Assembly (NCBI RefSeq): GCF_003751605.1
Contig: NZ_RJVJ01000002.1
Location: 1,367,001 to 1,431,000, forward strand
DNA length: 64,000 bases
Direction of reading: 5' to 3'
Source of the DNA: Kitasatospora cineracea
GTDB lineage: Bacteria > Actinomycetota > Actinomycetes > Streptomycetales > Streptomycetaceae
Shown: piece by piece, positions 1-7,642 of the stretch
How the letters are laid out: every line of letters starts with the position of its first letter
Position numbering within the stretch: the first letter of the stretch is position 1
The notes under the pieces: generated by a model
Database searches by the model: none
What the model was told of the DNA's origin: nothing
The model's input: the letters and a program-made list of their open reading frames with translations, nothing else
Position numbers and translations under genes: made by a program

Positions 1-762
1 AACTACCGCACCGCGGTGAAGAACTTCGTCTACGCGCTGCGGGACGCCGGGCTCACCCCGATCATCGACCTGCACTGGACCCAGGGCCTCTACACCGGCA
101 ACTCCTCGGGCTGCTCGGACGTCAACTCGACCTGCCAGAAGCCGATGCCGGGCGCCGGCGCGGCGACCTTCTGGTCCTCGGTGGCCACCACCTTCAAGAA
201 CGACCCCTCGGTGGTCTTCGACCTGCTCAACGAGCCCTACGCGGACCGCGCCGTCTCCGGCATCGACCAGGCGTGGAACTGCTGGCGGGACGGCGGCAGC
301 GCCTGCCCCGGCATCAGCTACCCGGTCAGCGGCATGCAGACGCTGGTGAACTCCGTCCGCACCGCCGGTGCGAACAACGTCATCCTGCTCGGCGGCCTGG
401 CCTACTCCAACGACCTCGGCCAGTGGCTGGCCCACAAGCCGACCGACCCGGCGGGCAACCTGGCCGCGTCCTGGCACGTGTACAACTTCAACACCTGCTC
501 CAGCCAGTCCTGCTGGAACTCGACCGTGGCGCCGCTGGCCGCCCAGGTCCCGGTGGTGGTCGGCGAGATCGGTGAGAACGACTGCGCCCACTCCTTCATC
601 GACCAGGTGATGTCCTGGGCCGACGCCGCCAAGGTCTCCTACCTCGGCTGGACCTGGAACACCTGGGACTGCGGCCAGGGCCCGTCGCTGATCTCCGACT
701 TCGACGGCACCCCGACCGCGTTCGGCCTGGGCCTGAAGAACCACCTGGCCGCCGTCAACTGA
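1..762 (+). CDS. Secreted-type glycoside hydrolase family 5 (cellulase-like), 3' part
   Basis: The reading frame is open from the first base, so the start and any signal peptide lie upstream of the window. The visible 253 residues look like the C-terminal two thirds of a GH5 (clan GH-A) TIM barrel. An LNEP motif carries the likely acid/base Glu (codon at 232-234) and a VVVGEIGEN motif carries the likely nucleophile Glu (codon at 565-567). Aromatic runs (LHWTQG, WTWNTWDCG) fit a sugar-binding cleft, and many paired cysteines fit secretion. There is no C-terminal carbohydrate-binding module; one could lie in the missing N-terminal part. Substrate is probably a beta-glucan, but this is inference. 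Confidence 0.8.
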   Translation, partial: NYRTAVKNFVYALRDAGLTPIIDLHWTQGLYTGNSSGCSDVNSTCQKPMPGAGAATFWSSVATTFKNDPSVVFDLLNEPYADRAVSGIDQAWNCWRDGGSACPGISYPVSGMQTLVNSVRTAGANNVILLGGLAYSNDLGQWLAHKPTDPAGNLAASWHVYNFNTCSSQSCWNSTVAPLAAQVPVVVGEIGENDCAHSFIDQVMSWADAAKVSYLGWTWNTWDCGQGPSLISDFDGTPTAFGLGLKNHLAAVN

Positions 763-811
763 CGGACCGTCCGGTCCTGCCCCTCCGATCCGCCCGGCCG
801 GCGACTCCCGG

Positions 812-1570
812 TCAGCCCGCCGGGCGGATCTCCACCCCCGCGGCGGCGAGCCGCTCCAGGGCGGGGTGGTCGGGGGCCGCGTCGGTGATCAGGCCGGTGA
901 CGCGGTCCCAGGGCAGGACGCGGAACGGGGAGGCGGCGCCGATCTTCTCGGCCGAGGCGAGGATCCAGGTCTCGGCCGCCCGGCCGGCCAGGGCGCGCTT
1001 CATCGCCGCCTCGTCGGCGTCGCCGGTGGTGAGCCCGGCCTCGGGGTGAACGCCGGTGACGCCAAGCAGGCAGAGGTCGGCGGAGACGTTCTGGGCGGCT
1101 TCGACGGCGGCGGCGCCGCAGGCCACCGCGGAGTGCTTGAACACCCGGCCGCCGAGCAGGAACAGTTCGGCCCGGGGGTGTTCGAGCAGCGCCGCCACCA
1201 CCGTCGGGCTGTGCGTGATCACGGTGCAGTCGAGGTCGGCCGGGAGCAGCCCGGCGACGGCGAGCGCGGTGGTGCCGCCGTCCAGGATCAGCGTGCTGCC
1301 GGGCCGGATCAGCTCGACGGCCGCGGCGGCGACCTTCCGCTTGCCGCCGGGCGTCACCGACTGCCGCTCGGCGTAGCCCGCCATCGCCGGGGAGGCGGGC
1401 AGCGCTCCGCCGTAGACCCGCTGGCAGAGCCCTTCGGCGGCGAGGTCGCGCAGGTCGCGGCGGACGCTGTCCTCGGAGATGCCGAGTGCGGCGGCGACGT
1501 CCTTGGCCACCACCTTGCCCTCGGTCGCCAGCAGTTCGAGCAGGTGGTCGCGCCGTTCCGCAGCCAGCAT
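812..1570 (-). CDS. DeoR/GlpR-family transcriptional regulator
   Basis: A 252-residue protein with an N-terminal DeoR helix-turn-helix (LAAERRDHLLELLATEGKV, then the recognition segment ISEDSVRRDLRDLAAEG) and a C-terminal DeoRC sugar-phosphate sensor domain with ILDGGTTALAVAG and LLGVTGVHPEAG motifs. DeoR-family proteins usually repress sugar or polyol uptake and catabolism genes and respond to phosphorylated intermediates. I chose the ATG at 1570 because an AGGAG lies 9 nt upstream; the ATG at 1576 is only 3 nt from it. The gene is divergent from the 1620 gene across a direct repeat that may be its operator. Ligand unknown. Confidence 0.87.
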   Translation of the reverse strand: MLAAERRDHLLELLATEGKVVAKDVAAALGISEDSVRRDLRDLAAEGLCQRVYGGALPASPAMAGYAERQSVTPGGKRKVAAAAVELIRPGSTLILDGGTTALAVAGLLPADLDCTVITHSPTVVAALLEHPRAELFLLGGRVFKHSAVACGAAAVEAAQNVSADLCLLGVTGVHPEAGLTTGDADEAAMKRALAGRAAETWILASAEKIGAASPFRVLPWDRVTGLITDAAPDHPALERLAAAGVEIRPAG

Positions 1571-1584
1571 TCTCATTCTCTCCT

Positions 1585-1604
1585 GTTCTTTCACGTTCTT
1601 GCAT
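1585..1604. promoter_or_regulatory. 10-bp direct repeat, candidate DeoR operator
   Basis: Two tandem units, GTTCTTTCAC and GTTCTTGCAT, share 8 of 10 positions in the short gap between the divergent deoR-like gene and the 1620 gene. Direct repeats about one helical turn apart are typical DeoR/GlpR operators. They sit just upstream of a TATCGT -10-like hexamer (1606-1611). Assignment is inference. Confidence 0.4.
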
Positions 1605-1619
1605 GTATCGTAGCGCCCC

Positions 1620-2033
1620 ATGACCACACCGACAGCATCACCCCGCACCGACTCCGGCTCCCCCATGCTCGTCCTGATCGCCGGACCGTACCGCTCCGGC
1701 ACCGGCGGCGACCCGGCCGCGATGGCCGCCAACCTGGCCCGGCTGGAGGCCGCCGCCTGGCCGGTGTTCGCCGCCGGGCACCTGCCGGTGATCGGCGAGT
1801 GGATCGCGCTCCCCGTCCTGCGCTCGGCCGGCGCGGGCCCGACCGACCCGCTGGCCGACCGGGTGCTGTACCCGACCGCGGACCGGCTGCTCGTCCACTG
1901 CCACGCGGTGCTCCGCCTGCCCGGCGACTCCGCGGGCGCGGACCAGGACGTCGCCACCGCACGCCGCCGCGGCCTGCCGGTCTACCACGACGTCTCCGAA
2001 CTCCCGCACCGCGCGGGCCGGGAGGAGGCGTGA
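1620..2033 (+). CDS. Small DUF4406-like protein (deoxyribosyltransferase-like fold)
   Basis: A 137-residue protein. The core segment MLVLIAGPYRSGTGGDP, followed by a helix, GHLPVIGEW, and an acidic C-terminal part (GADQDVATARRRGLPVYHD), resembles DUF4406 proteins, which are related to nucleoside 2-deoxyribosyltransferases and act on or sense nucleotide-like ligands. TATCGT ends 8 nt before the ATG and no Shine-Dalgarno is visible, so the transcript may be leaderless. The stop overlaps the GTG start of the NUDIX gene by 4 nt, indicating translational coupling and a shared nucleotide-sugar or nucleotide clean-up role. The function is not proven by anything in the sequence. Confidence 0.7.
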   Translation: MTTPTASPRTDSGSPMLVLIAGPYRSGTGGDPAAMAANLARLEAAAWPVFAAGHLPVIGEWIALPVLRSAGAGPTDPLADRVLYPTADRLLVHCHAVLRLPGDSAGADQDVATARRRGLPVYHDVSELPHRAGREEA

Positions 2034-2710
2034 GCGGCCGCCCGGGAATCGACCTCCCCGACCACCGCGGCCGCACCGGCCTGGACCGGGCCGGGCGCGG
2101 GCTGCGCGGCAACCCGGACGTGCGGGTGCGCGAGGTGGAGCTCACCTCGCAGGGCTGGCACGTGCTGCGCCGCACCACCTTCGACTACCGCGGCCGCGAC
2201 GGCCGGTGGACCACCCAGCAGCGCGAGACCTACGACCGCGGCAACGGCGCGACGGTGCTGCCGTACGACGTCGCGCGCGGCACCGTCCTGCTGACCCGCC
2301 AGTTCCGGTACCCGGCGTACGTCAACGGGCACCCGGACGGGATGCTGGTCGAGGCGGCGGCCGGGCTGCTCGACGCGGACGACCCGGTCACCGCGGTGCG
2401 CCGCGAGAGCCTGGAGGAACTGGGCGTGGAACTCGGCCCGTTGACGCACGTGCTGGACGCGTACATGAGCCCGGGCTCGGTCACCGAGCGGCTGCACTGC
2501 TACGCGGCGCCCTACCGCCCGGCCGACCGGACCGGGCGCGGCGGCGGGCTGGCGGAGGACGGCGAGGACATCGAGGTGCTCGAACTGCCCTTCGCCGAGG
2601 CGCTGGCGATGACCCGGGACGGCCGGATCGCCGACGGCAAGACCGTCCTGCTGCTGCAGTGGGCCGCGCTGGACGGCCCGTTCGCCCCGGGCGCGGCGGC
2701 CGGCCGGTAG
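2030..2710 (+). CDS. NUDIX hydrolase, NudK/ADP-ribose pyrophosphatase-like
   Basis: A 226-residue protein from a GTG that overlaps the previous stop (GTGA). The NUDIX box is GLLDADDPVTAVRRESLEEL followed by GV: the Gx5Ex7REUxEExGU pattern is kept except that the first Glu is Asp and one aliphatic position is Ser. The segment AYMSPGSVTER after the box is typical of NudK and ADP-sugar pyrophosphatases, which cleave GDP-mannose or ADP-ribose to a sugar phosphate and a nucleoside monophosphate. The N-terminal part (VREVELTSQGWHVLRRTTFD) matches the dimerising beta domain of that subfamily. Exact substrate is uncertain. Confidence 0.85.
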   Translation: MSGRPGIDLPDHRGRTGLDRAGRGLRGNPDVRVREVELTSQGWHVLRRTTFDYRGRDGRWTTQQRETYDRGNGATVLPYDVARGTVLLTRQFRYPAYVNGHPDGMLVEAAAGLLDADDPVTAVRRESLEELGVELGPLTHVLDAYMSPGSVTERLHCYAAPYRPADRTGRGGGLAEDGEDIEVLELPFAEALAMTRDGRIADGKTVLLLQWAALDGPFAPGAAAGR

Positions 2711-2794
2711 GCGGGGTCCTGGGAGGGCCGCCGCCGACCGGGCCGCCGTCGGCCGGGGCCCGCCCGGAAACGTGCAGGAACGTGCAGCGGGGGG

Positions 2795-3355
2795 TCAGAG
2801 CCGGGTGGGGCCGCCGTACCGGGCGAAGAACTCCTCGGCGAACATGGCGAACAGCGCCACGTCCCGGTGCTCGCCCGCGACGAAGAAGTGCCGGCCCAGT
2901 CGGCCCTCCTCGACGAAGCCGAGCCGCCGCTGGAGCGCCAGCGAGGGCTCGTTGTGGGCGAACACCCGGGCGGTGGCCTTGTGGTGGCGGCGCTCCTCGA
3001 ACTGGTGCCGCAGCACCAGCCGGACGGCCTCGGCCGCGTAGCCCCGCCGGCGGTGCTCGGCGCCGACGGTGATGCCGTACTCGAACAGCCCGCTGCGGTT
3101 GTCCGCCCGGTGCACGCCGACCGAGCCGACCGCGGCGCCGTCCGCGCGCGACTCGACCACCAGCTGGTAGGTGTCGGCGGTCGGGTCGGCGGCGGCCTTC
3201 TCCCTGGCCAGCGCCGCCCACCCCTCGGCGGAGCGCGGCGGGTCGAGCGCGTCCCCGAGGCGCTCCTCCTGCTCGGAGAGCCGGGCCAGCAGCGGTCCGT
3301 CCCCCGGTTCGACCGCGCGCAGCCTGACCCGTTCACCCGTCCAGTAGCTCGTCAT
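2795..3355 (-). CDS. GNAT-family N-acetyltransferase (RimJ/RimL-like)
   Basis: A 186-residue protein starting at ATG 3355. It has the RimJ/RimL layout: N-terminal VRLRAVEPGDGPLLARLSE, a central acceptor region, then the acetyl-CoA loop EHRRRGYAAEAVRLVLRHQF (the R/QxxGxG/A-like P-loop) and a C-terminal NEPSLALQRRLGFVEEGRLG helix-strand. Such enzymes transfer acetyl from acetyl-CoA to protein N-termini or small amines; the substrate cannot be read from sequence. The gene is convergent with the NUDIX gene. Confidence 0.85.
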   Translation of the reverse strand: MTSYWTGERVRLRAVEPGDGPLLARLSEQEERLGDALDPPRSAEGWAALAREKAAADPTADTYQLVVESRADGAAVGSVGVHRADNRSGLFEYGITVGAEHRRRGYAAEAVRLVLRHQFEERRHHKATARVFAHNEPSLALQRRLGFVEEGRLGRHFFVAGEHRDVALFAMFAEEFFARYGGPTRL

Positions 3356-3509
3356 CCGGTCTTCGTACCACGCCCGGAGCGCCGCCCCCGGACCGGCCCC
3401 GTCCGGGGGGTTCCCGTCCCGCCGGCCCGGGCGGCCGGAAAGCGGGCTGTGACGCGGCGGCCCGCGAACCGCGTCTGAAGGGTGACAGGGCACGGAACCT
3501 CGGGGAGCA

Positions 3510-4061
3510 GTGATCGTGGCATCGACGGCAGGGCGCGGCACGGACGCGGAGTACACGGACTACACGGAGTTCGCGGCCGCCCGGTCCGGACACCTCTTCC
3601 GCGCGGCCTGCCTGCTGACCGGCGGGGACACCCACCTCGCGGAGGACCTGGTGCAGGAGACGCTGAGCCGGATGTACACGGTGTGGCGGCGGCCGGGCCG
3701 GTTCTTCGGCGGCCGGGCGATCGAGAACCCGGCCGGGTACGCGCAGGGGGTGCTGTACCGGCAGTTCGTCAGCCACCACCGGCGGCGCAGCGCCGGGGAG
3801 CGGCCGATCGCCGAAGTCCCGGACCTGCCGGGCCCGGAGGGCGACGGCGCGCTGCGGGTCGCCCTGCTGACCGCGCTGGCCGAACTGGCACCGCGGGACC
3901 GGGCGGTGCTGGTGCTGCGCTACTGGGAGGACGTCAGCGTGGAGGAGAGCGCGGAGATCCTGCGCTGCAGCGCGGGCGCGGTCCGCACCCGCTCCGCCCG
4001 GGCGCTGGCCCGGCTGCGCGCGCTGCTCGGCGACAGCCTCCAGGACCTCTCCGTCCGCTGA
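3510..4061 (+). CDS. SigE-family ECF RNA polymerase sigma factor
   Basis: Up to 183 residues. Region 2 is seen in FRAACLLTGGDTHLAEDLVQ and YTVWRR; region 4 in LAPRDRAVLVLRYWEDVSVE with the helix-turn-helix ILRCSAGAVRTRSARALARL. Length and sequence fit the SigE-like ECF family common in streptomycetes, which direct RNA polymerase to stress or envelope promoters. The GTG at 3510 is very near the GGGGAG at 3502-3507; the in-frame GTG at 3516 has better spacing and may be the real start. The next gene encodes a single-pass membrane protein that may be its cognate regulator. Confidence 0.88.
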   Translation: MIVASTAGRGTDAEYTDYTEFAAARSGHLFRAACLLTGGDTHLAEDLVQETLSRMYTVWRRPGRFFGGRAIENPAGYAQGVLYRQFVSHHRRRSAGERPIAEVPDLPGPEGDGALRVALLTALAELAPRDRAVLVLRYWEDVSVEESAEILRCSAGAVRTRSARALARLRALLGDSLQDLSVR

Positions 4062-4147
4062 CGCCCGCCTCCGGCCTCCCGCGGCGCTCCTCGCGGCACT
4101 CCCACGGAACTTCCCCACGGAACTCCTCACAGAGACGGTGATCACGC

Positions 4148-5350
4148 ATGTCCGAGCAGTCCGAGCACGACTTCGAGGACCGGCTGGCGCAGGTCCTGCG
4201 CCGGACCGGCGACGGCTTCCGCCCCGACGGGCCGCACCTGGTGGCGGCGGGCGCGGCCCGGGGCCGCCGCCGGCAGCGCCGGCAGCTGGCGCTGGTGGCG
4301 GGCGCCGCCGCGGCGGTGGTGGCGGCGGGCGGTCTGACGGCCGTGCTGCTGCCGCCGGGCGGCGGGGCGGCGGCCGGTCCGGCGGCGGGGCGTTCGGGCG
4401 GGCCGTCCGGGGCCGCGGCGGACGGGCCGTCCCTGGTGTCGGCGCTGGCCGAGCGGCTGCCCGCGGGGGTGCGGGTCCTGCGGTCGGCGGGCGACTGGTC
4501 CGGGGTGGCCGGGCTCCGGGTGGCGGGCGAGTCGGCGGAGCTGACTCTGGACGACGGGCACGGGGCCGGCCTGGTGACGGTGCTGGTGTCCGACGTGCGG
4601 GGCCGGCAGGTGAAGAGCGGCTGCCCGCTGTCGAACTCCTCGAACGAAGTGTGCGAGGTGCGGCCGGGCCCGGACGGCGGCTCGCTGACGGTCGGGGCGA
4701 TGGACCCGGACCCCGGGCCGCGGGGCACCGGCACGGCCGCCTTCACCGGCCCGGACGGGCTGCGGGTGGTGCTGTCCGCGTACTCCTTCGCCGACCAGGA
4801 GCACCAGGACCGGACCAGGCCGACCCCGGTGCTGACGCCCGATCAGCTCGCGGCGCTGGCGGCCGACCCGGTCTGGGCCTCGTTCCGGTCCGGACTCTCC
4901 CCCGACGACCCGTCCGCCGGGGCCACCCTCGGACCGGACGGGTCGCCGGTGCGGCTGCGCGAGCTGCTGCCGCCCGGGCTGCGGACGGCGAGCGACTCGG
5001 AGTGGGCGGGCGGCCAGCGGCTGACCGCCGCGCAGGACGGGCACGAGCTGGTGCTGACGGTCCGCGCGCAGCGGGCCGACCGGGCGGCCCGGGACTGGTT
5101 CGCGGCGGTGCCGGCCGGGGCGGACGGCGTCCGGGTGCGCGCCACGACGGCCCGGGAGGTGCCGGGCTCGCAGGGGGCGACCGAGTCGGCGGTGGACGTG
5201 CTGCGCCCGGACGGCGTCCGGGTCCGGGTGACGGCGGTGAACCCGGCGGGCGCGGGGTCGCCGGACGCCGGGAAGCCGCCGCTGCTGTCCGCGGAGCAGC
5301 TGCGCGGGATCGCGCTCGACCCCCGCTGGGCGGCCCCGGACGCCCGGTAG
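4148..5350 (+). CDS. Single-pass membrane protein next to a sigma factor (possible anti-sigma)
   Basis: A 400-residue protein. Residues 1-46 are a short cytoplasmic part (EDRLAQVLRRTGDGF, then an Arg-rich stretch RGRRRQRRQ), residues about 47-68 are a transmembrane helix (LALVAGAAAAVVAAGG), and the rest is an exported region without a recognised domain. Position 87 nt after the sigma gene and this topology suggest a regulator or target of that sigma factor. A zinc-binding anti-sigma HxxxCxxC motif is not present, so a classical ZAS protein can be excluded. Function beyond this is unknown. Confidence 0.7.
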   Translation: MSEQSEHDFEDRLAQVLRRTGDGFRPDGPHLVAAGAARGRRRQRRQLALVAGAAAAVVAAGGLTAVLLPPGGGAAAGPAAGRSGGPSGAAADGPSLVSALAERLPAGVRVLRSAGDWSGVAGLRVAGESAELTLDDGHGAGLVTVLVSDVRGRQVKSGCPLSNSSNEVCEVRPGPDGGSLTVGAMDPDPGPRGTGTAAFTGPDGLRVVLSAYSFADQEHQDRTRPTPVLTPDQLAALAADPVWASFRSGLSPDDPSAGATLGPDGSPVRLRELLPPGLRTASDSEWAGGQRLTAAQDGHELVLTVRAQRADRAARDWFAAVPAGADGVRVRATTAREVPGSQGATESAVDVLRPDGVRVRVTAVNPAGAGSPDAGKPPLLSAEQLRGIALDPRWAAPDAR

Positions 5351-5368
5351 GCCGGCGGGCGGCGGTGC

Positions 5369-6679
5369 TCAGTAGCGGTAGCGGACGGCTTCGACGACCT
5401 GCTCGGGGGTGCGGTCGGCGAAGCGGGCGATCTCGGCCTCGCGGACGTCGATGACGGCCTGCCAGAGCTGTTCGCCCATGGCGGTCCGCAGCACCTGCGA
5501 CTTGCGCAGCGCGTCGACGGCCCGGCCGAGCGTGTCGGGGAGGCGTTCGGCCGCGCCGTCGGGGTCGCCGGTGGTCTCGGCGGGCAGCCGCAGGGCGCCG
5601 CCGAGGCCGGCCAGTCCGGCGGCCAGCACGCCGCCGACGGCGAGGTAGGGGTTGGCGGCGGCGTCGAAGCACTTGATCTCGGCGTTGGCCTGGTCGGGGG
5701 CGGAGCCGGTGATCAGGCGGAGCGCGGCCTCCCGGTTCTCCAGGCCCCAGCAGCGGTGCGGCCCGGACCAGTGGCCGGGGACCAGGCGCAGGTAGCTGGC
5801 CACGGACGGGGCGCCGAGGGCGAGCAGCGCGGGCAGTTCGGCGAGCACGCCGGCCAGGAACGCCTCGGCCTCCCGGGTCAGCCCGTGCGGGCCGGTGCCG
5901 CCGTGGCCGAGGTTGTGGCCGTCGCGCCACAGGCTGAGGTGCAGGTGGCCGCCGTTGCCGACGCCGTCGGGGGCGGTGACGGGGGCGAAGCTGGCGCGCA
6001 GGCCGTGCCGGAGTGAGACGGCCTGCACGGTGTGCCGGACCAGCAGGGCGGTGTCGGCGGCCTCGACCGGGCCCTCGGGGGCGACCGAGAGCTCGTACTG
6101 GCCCTCGGTGTACTCGGGGTGCAGCTGGAGGACGGTAAGCCGCTGTTCGCGCAGCGCGCGCAGCAGGTCGCGCAGGTAGTCGCTGTTGCCGATCAGGCGG
6201 CGCATGCCGTAGGCGGGGCCGGGTTCGCCGCCGTCGACGATCCACTCGACCTCGATGCCGGCCTTGACGGCGAGGCCGTGCTCGGCGAGCGCGTCGGCGG
6301 TGCGGCGGGCGAACTGCCGCTGGCAGCCGGGGTGCGGTTCGCCCTGCTGGGTCCACCGGTCGCCGGGGGCCCAGGCCCAGCCGGGCTGGGCGGCGAGGCG
6401 GCGCAGCCCGGCGAGGTCGGGGACCAGGCGCAGGTCGCCGACGGGGCTGCCGGAGGGGGCGAGCGAGTCGTCGACCAGGAAGGCGTCGAAGCAGGGGGCG
6501 GCGCCGACGCCCCACCGGGCGGCGGACTCCAGGGCGCGGACGGGTACGGTCTTGACCCGGGTGACGCCGGCGTTGTCGACCCAGCTGACGATCACGCCGT
6601 CGACGCCCTGGGCCTCGATCCGGGTGGCGGCCGTCCGGGCCTCGGCGGCGCGGTCGGCGCGCGGCTCTGCGGTGCTCAT
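5369..6679 (-). CDS. Glutamine-synthetase-like ligase (gamma-glutamyl amine/polyamine synthetase type)
   Basis: A 436-residue protein from ATG 6679, the length of GlnA3/GlnA4-type enzymes rather than GlnA (about 470) or GlnII (about 340). The GS fold shows in HPEYTEGQYELS, GNGGHLHLSLW and the C-terminal CFDAAANPYLAVGG loop. Proteins of this class ligate glutamate to ethanolamine or polyamines and start their breakdown as nitrogen source, rather than assimilating ammonium. The gene is divergent from a TetR regulator and an MFS pump, consistent with amine sensing and export, but this link is inference. True glutamine synthesis in this window is covered by the glnII gene at 55084. Confidence 0.8.
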   Translation of the reverse strand: MSTAEPRADRAAEARTAATRIEAQGVDGVIVSWVDNAGVTRVKTVPVRALESAARWGVGAAPCFDAFLVDDSLAPSGSPVGDLRLVPDLAGLRRLAAQPGWAWAPGDRWTQQGEPHPGCQRQFARRTADALAEHGLAVKAGIEVEWIVDGGEPGPAYGMRRLIGNSDYLRDLLRALREQRLTVLQLHPEYTEGQYELSVAPEGPVEAADTALLVRHTVQAVSLRHGLRASFAPVTAPDGVGNGGHLHLSLWRDGHNLGHGGTGPHGLTREAEAFLAGVLAELPALLALGAPSVASYLRLVPGHWSGPHRCWGLENREAALRLITGSAPDQANAEIKCFDAAANPYLAVGGVLAAGLAGLGGALRLPAETTGDPDGAAERLPDTLGRAVDALRKSQVLRTAMGEQLWQAVIDVREAEIARFADRTPEQVVEAVRYRY

Positions 6680-6753
6680 GGACCCATCCTGACCAGGGGT
6701 TTCGGGCGGTCCGGGGGAGCGCGCCGGGGGGTCACCCGTCCGTGGCCGCACGC

Positions 6754-6771
6754 ATGTGACGCAGGTCACAT
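6754..6771. promoter_or_regulatory. Crp-type palindrome TGTGA-N6-TCACA
   Basis: The perfect inverted repeat ATGTGACGCAGGTCACAT matches the CRP core TGTGA-N6-TCACA exactly, and also the GTG-N6-GNCAC form I recall for Streptomyces Crp. It lies 75 nt upstream of the GS-like start and about 105 nt upstream of the tetR start, so it could serve either divergent gene. Binding is inference. Confidence 0.55.
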
Positions 6772-6787
6772 CGGATGATGAAATTTC

Positions 6788-6845
6788 CGGGGAGCAGTTC
6801 CCCGTTTAGACATCTGTCCGCAACGAAACGGGGAGAGGATCCCCA
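6788..6845. promoter_or_regulatory. Two GGGGA-N5-TCCCC palindromes upstream of tetR, candidate operators
   Basis: Inverted repeats at 6788-6804 (CGGGGA, 5 nt, TCCCCG) and 6829-6844 (CGGGGA, 5 nt, TCCCC) share arms and spacing, with centres 41 bp apart. The second sits just upstream of a TACCGT -10-like hexamer at 6847-6852. Such a pair in front of a TetR gene suggests autoregulation. Confidence 0.45.
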
Positions 6846-6875
6846 CTACCGTCCGCCGCTCGAAGGGAGCGCACC

Positions 6876-7511
6876 ATGACCGTCGTCACCGCCGCTCCCG
6901 TCCGCCGGGCGGACGCGGCCCGCAACCGGGCCCGGATCGTCGCCGCGGCCCGGGAGGCCTTCGTCGAGCACGGGGCGCTGGCCTCGCTGGACGAGATCGC
7001 CCGCCGGGCCGGCGTCGGCAACGCCACGCTGTACCGGAACTTCGCCGACCGCCAGGCCCTGATCCACCAGGTGTCGATCGCCGTGATGGAACGGATCGTG
7101 GCGCACGCGCACGCGGCCACCGCGGAGGAGCCCGACTCCTTCGCCGCGTTCAGCCGCTTCGTGCACGCCGCGGCCGAGGAGCGGATCGGCGCGCTCTGCC
7201 CCCTGCTGTCCGACACGATCGACCTGAACGAACCCGAACTCACCGCGGCCCGCGCCGAGATGAAGCAGGTCACCGAGGACCTGATCGCGCGCGCCCAGGC
7301 CGACGGCCTGCTCCGCACCGACGTCGGCGCCGGCGACATCGTCGTCGCCATGGCCCAGCTCACCCGACCGCTCCCCGGCTTCGGCTGCCTCGACCTGGAC
7401 CCGCACGTCCGGCGTCACCTGCAGTTGCTGCTGGACGGCCTGCGGGCACCCGCACCGTCCACGCTGCCCGGCCGTGCCGCGACCCTGGAGGACCTCACGC
7501 CCCGCGTCTGA
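6876..7511 (+). CDS. TetR/AcrR-family transcriptional regulator
   Basis: A 211-residue protein from ATG 6876. The N-terminal DNA-binding domain is typical: RNRARIVAAAREAFVEHG, then SLDEIARRAGVGNATLYRNF with the recognition helix. The C-terminal all-helical domain (about 70-200) would bind a small hydrophobic or cationic ligand. It is followed after about 130 nt by an MFS drug-type exporter in the same direction, the usual arrangement for a repressor of an efflux pump, and it has duplicated palindromes in its upstream region. Ligand unknown. Confidence 0.88.
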   Translation: MTVVTAAPVRRADAARNRARIVAAAREAFVEHGALASLDEIARRAGVGNATLYRNFADRQALIHQVSIAVMERIVAHAHAATAEEPDSFAAFSRFVHAAAEERIGALCPLLSDTIDLNEPELTAARAEMKQVTEDLIARAQADGLLRTDVGAGDIVVAMAQLTRPLPGFGCLDLDPHVRRHLQLLLDGLRAPAPSTLPGRAATLEDLTPRV

Positions 7512-7642
7512 CCCCTCGGCCCCGCCCGGGCGCGGGCCGACCGGCTTCGAACGCCCCCCGACTCTCCGCAGGAACCGCCCCCGACGGCGGACCCGACCCT
7601 GCTCTCCTCCGTACGCTCTCGCACACACAAGTGGGTACCTCC

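Noticed and set aside
2711..2794. Terminator between the NUDIX and GNAT genes
   Set aside because: Only short imperfect stems around GCCGAC/GTCGGC; not strong enough to list.
4743..6515. Minus-strand frame of 590 codons overlapping the 4148 and 5369 genes
   Set aside because: Arg/Pro-rich composition; the GS-like frame on the same strand has motifs and a proper start.
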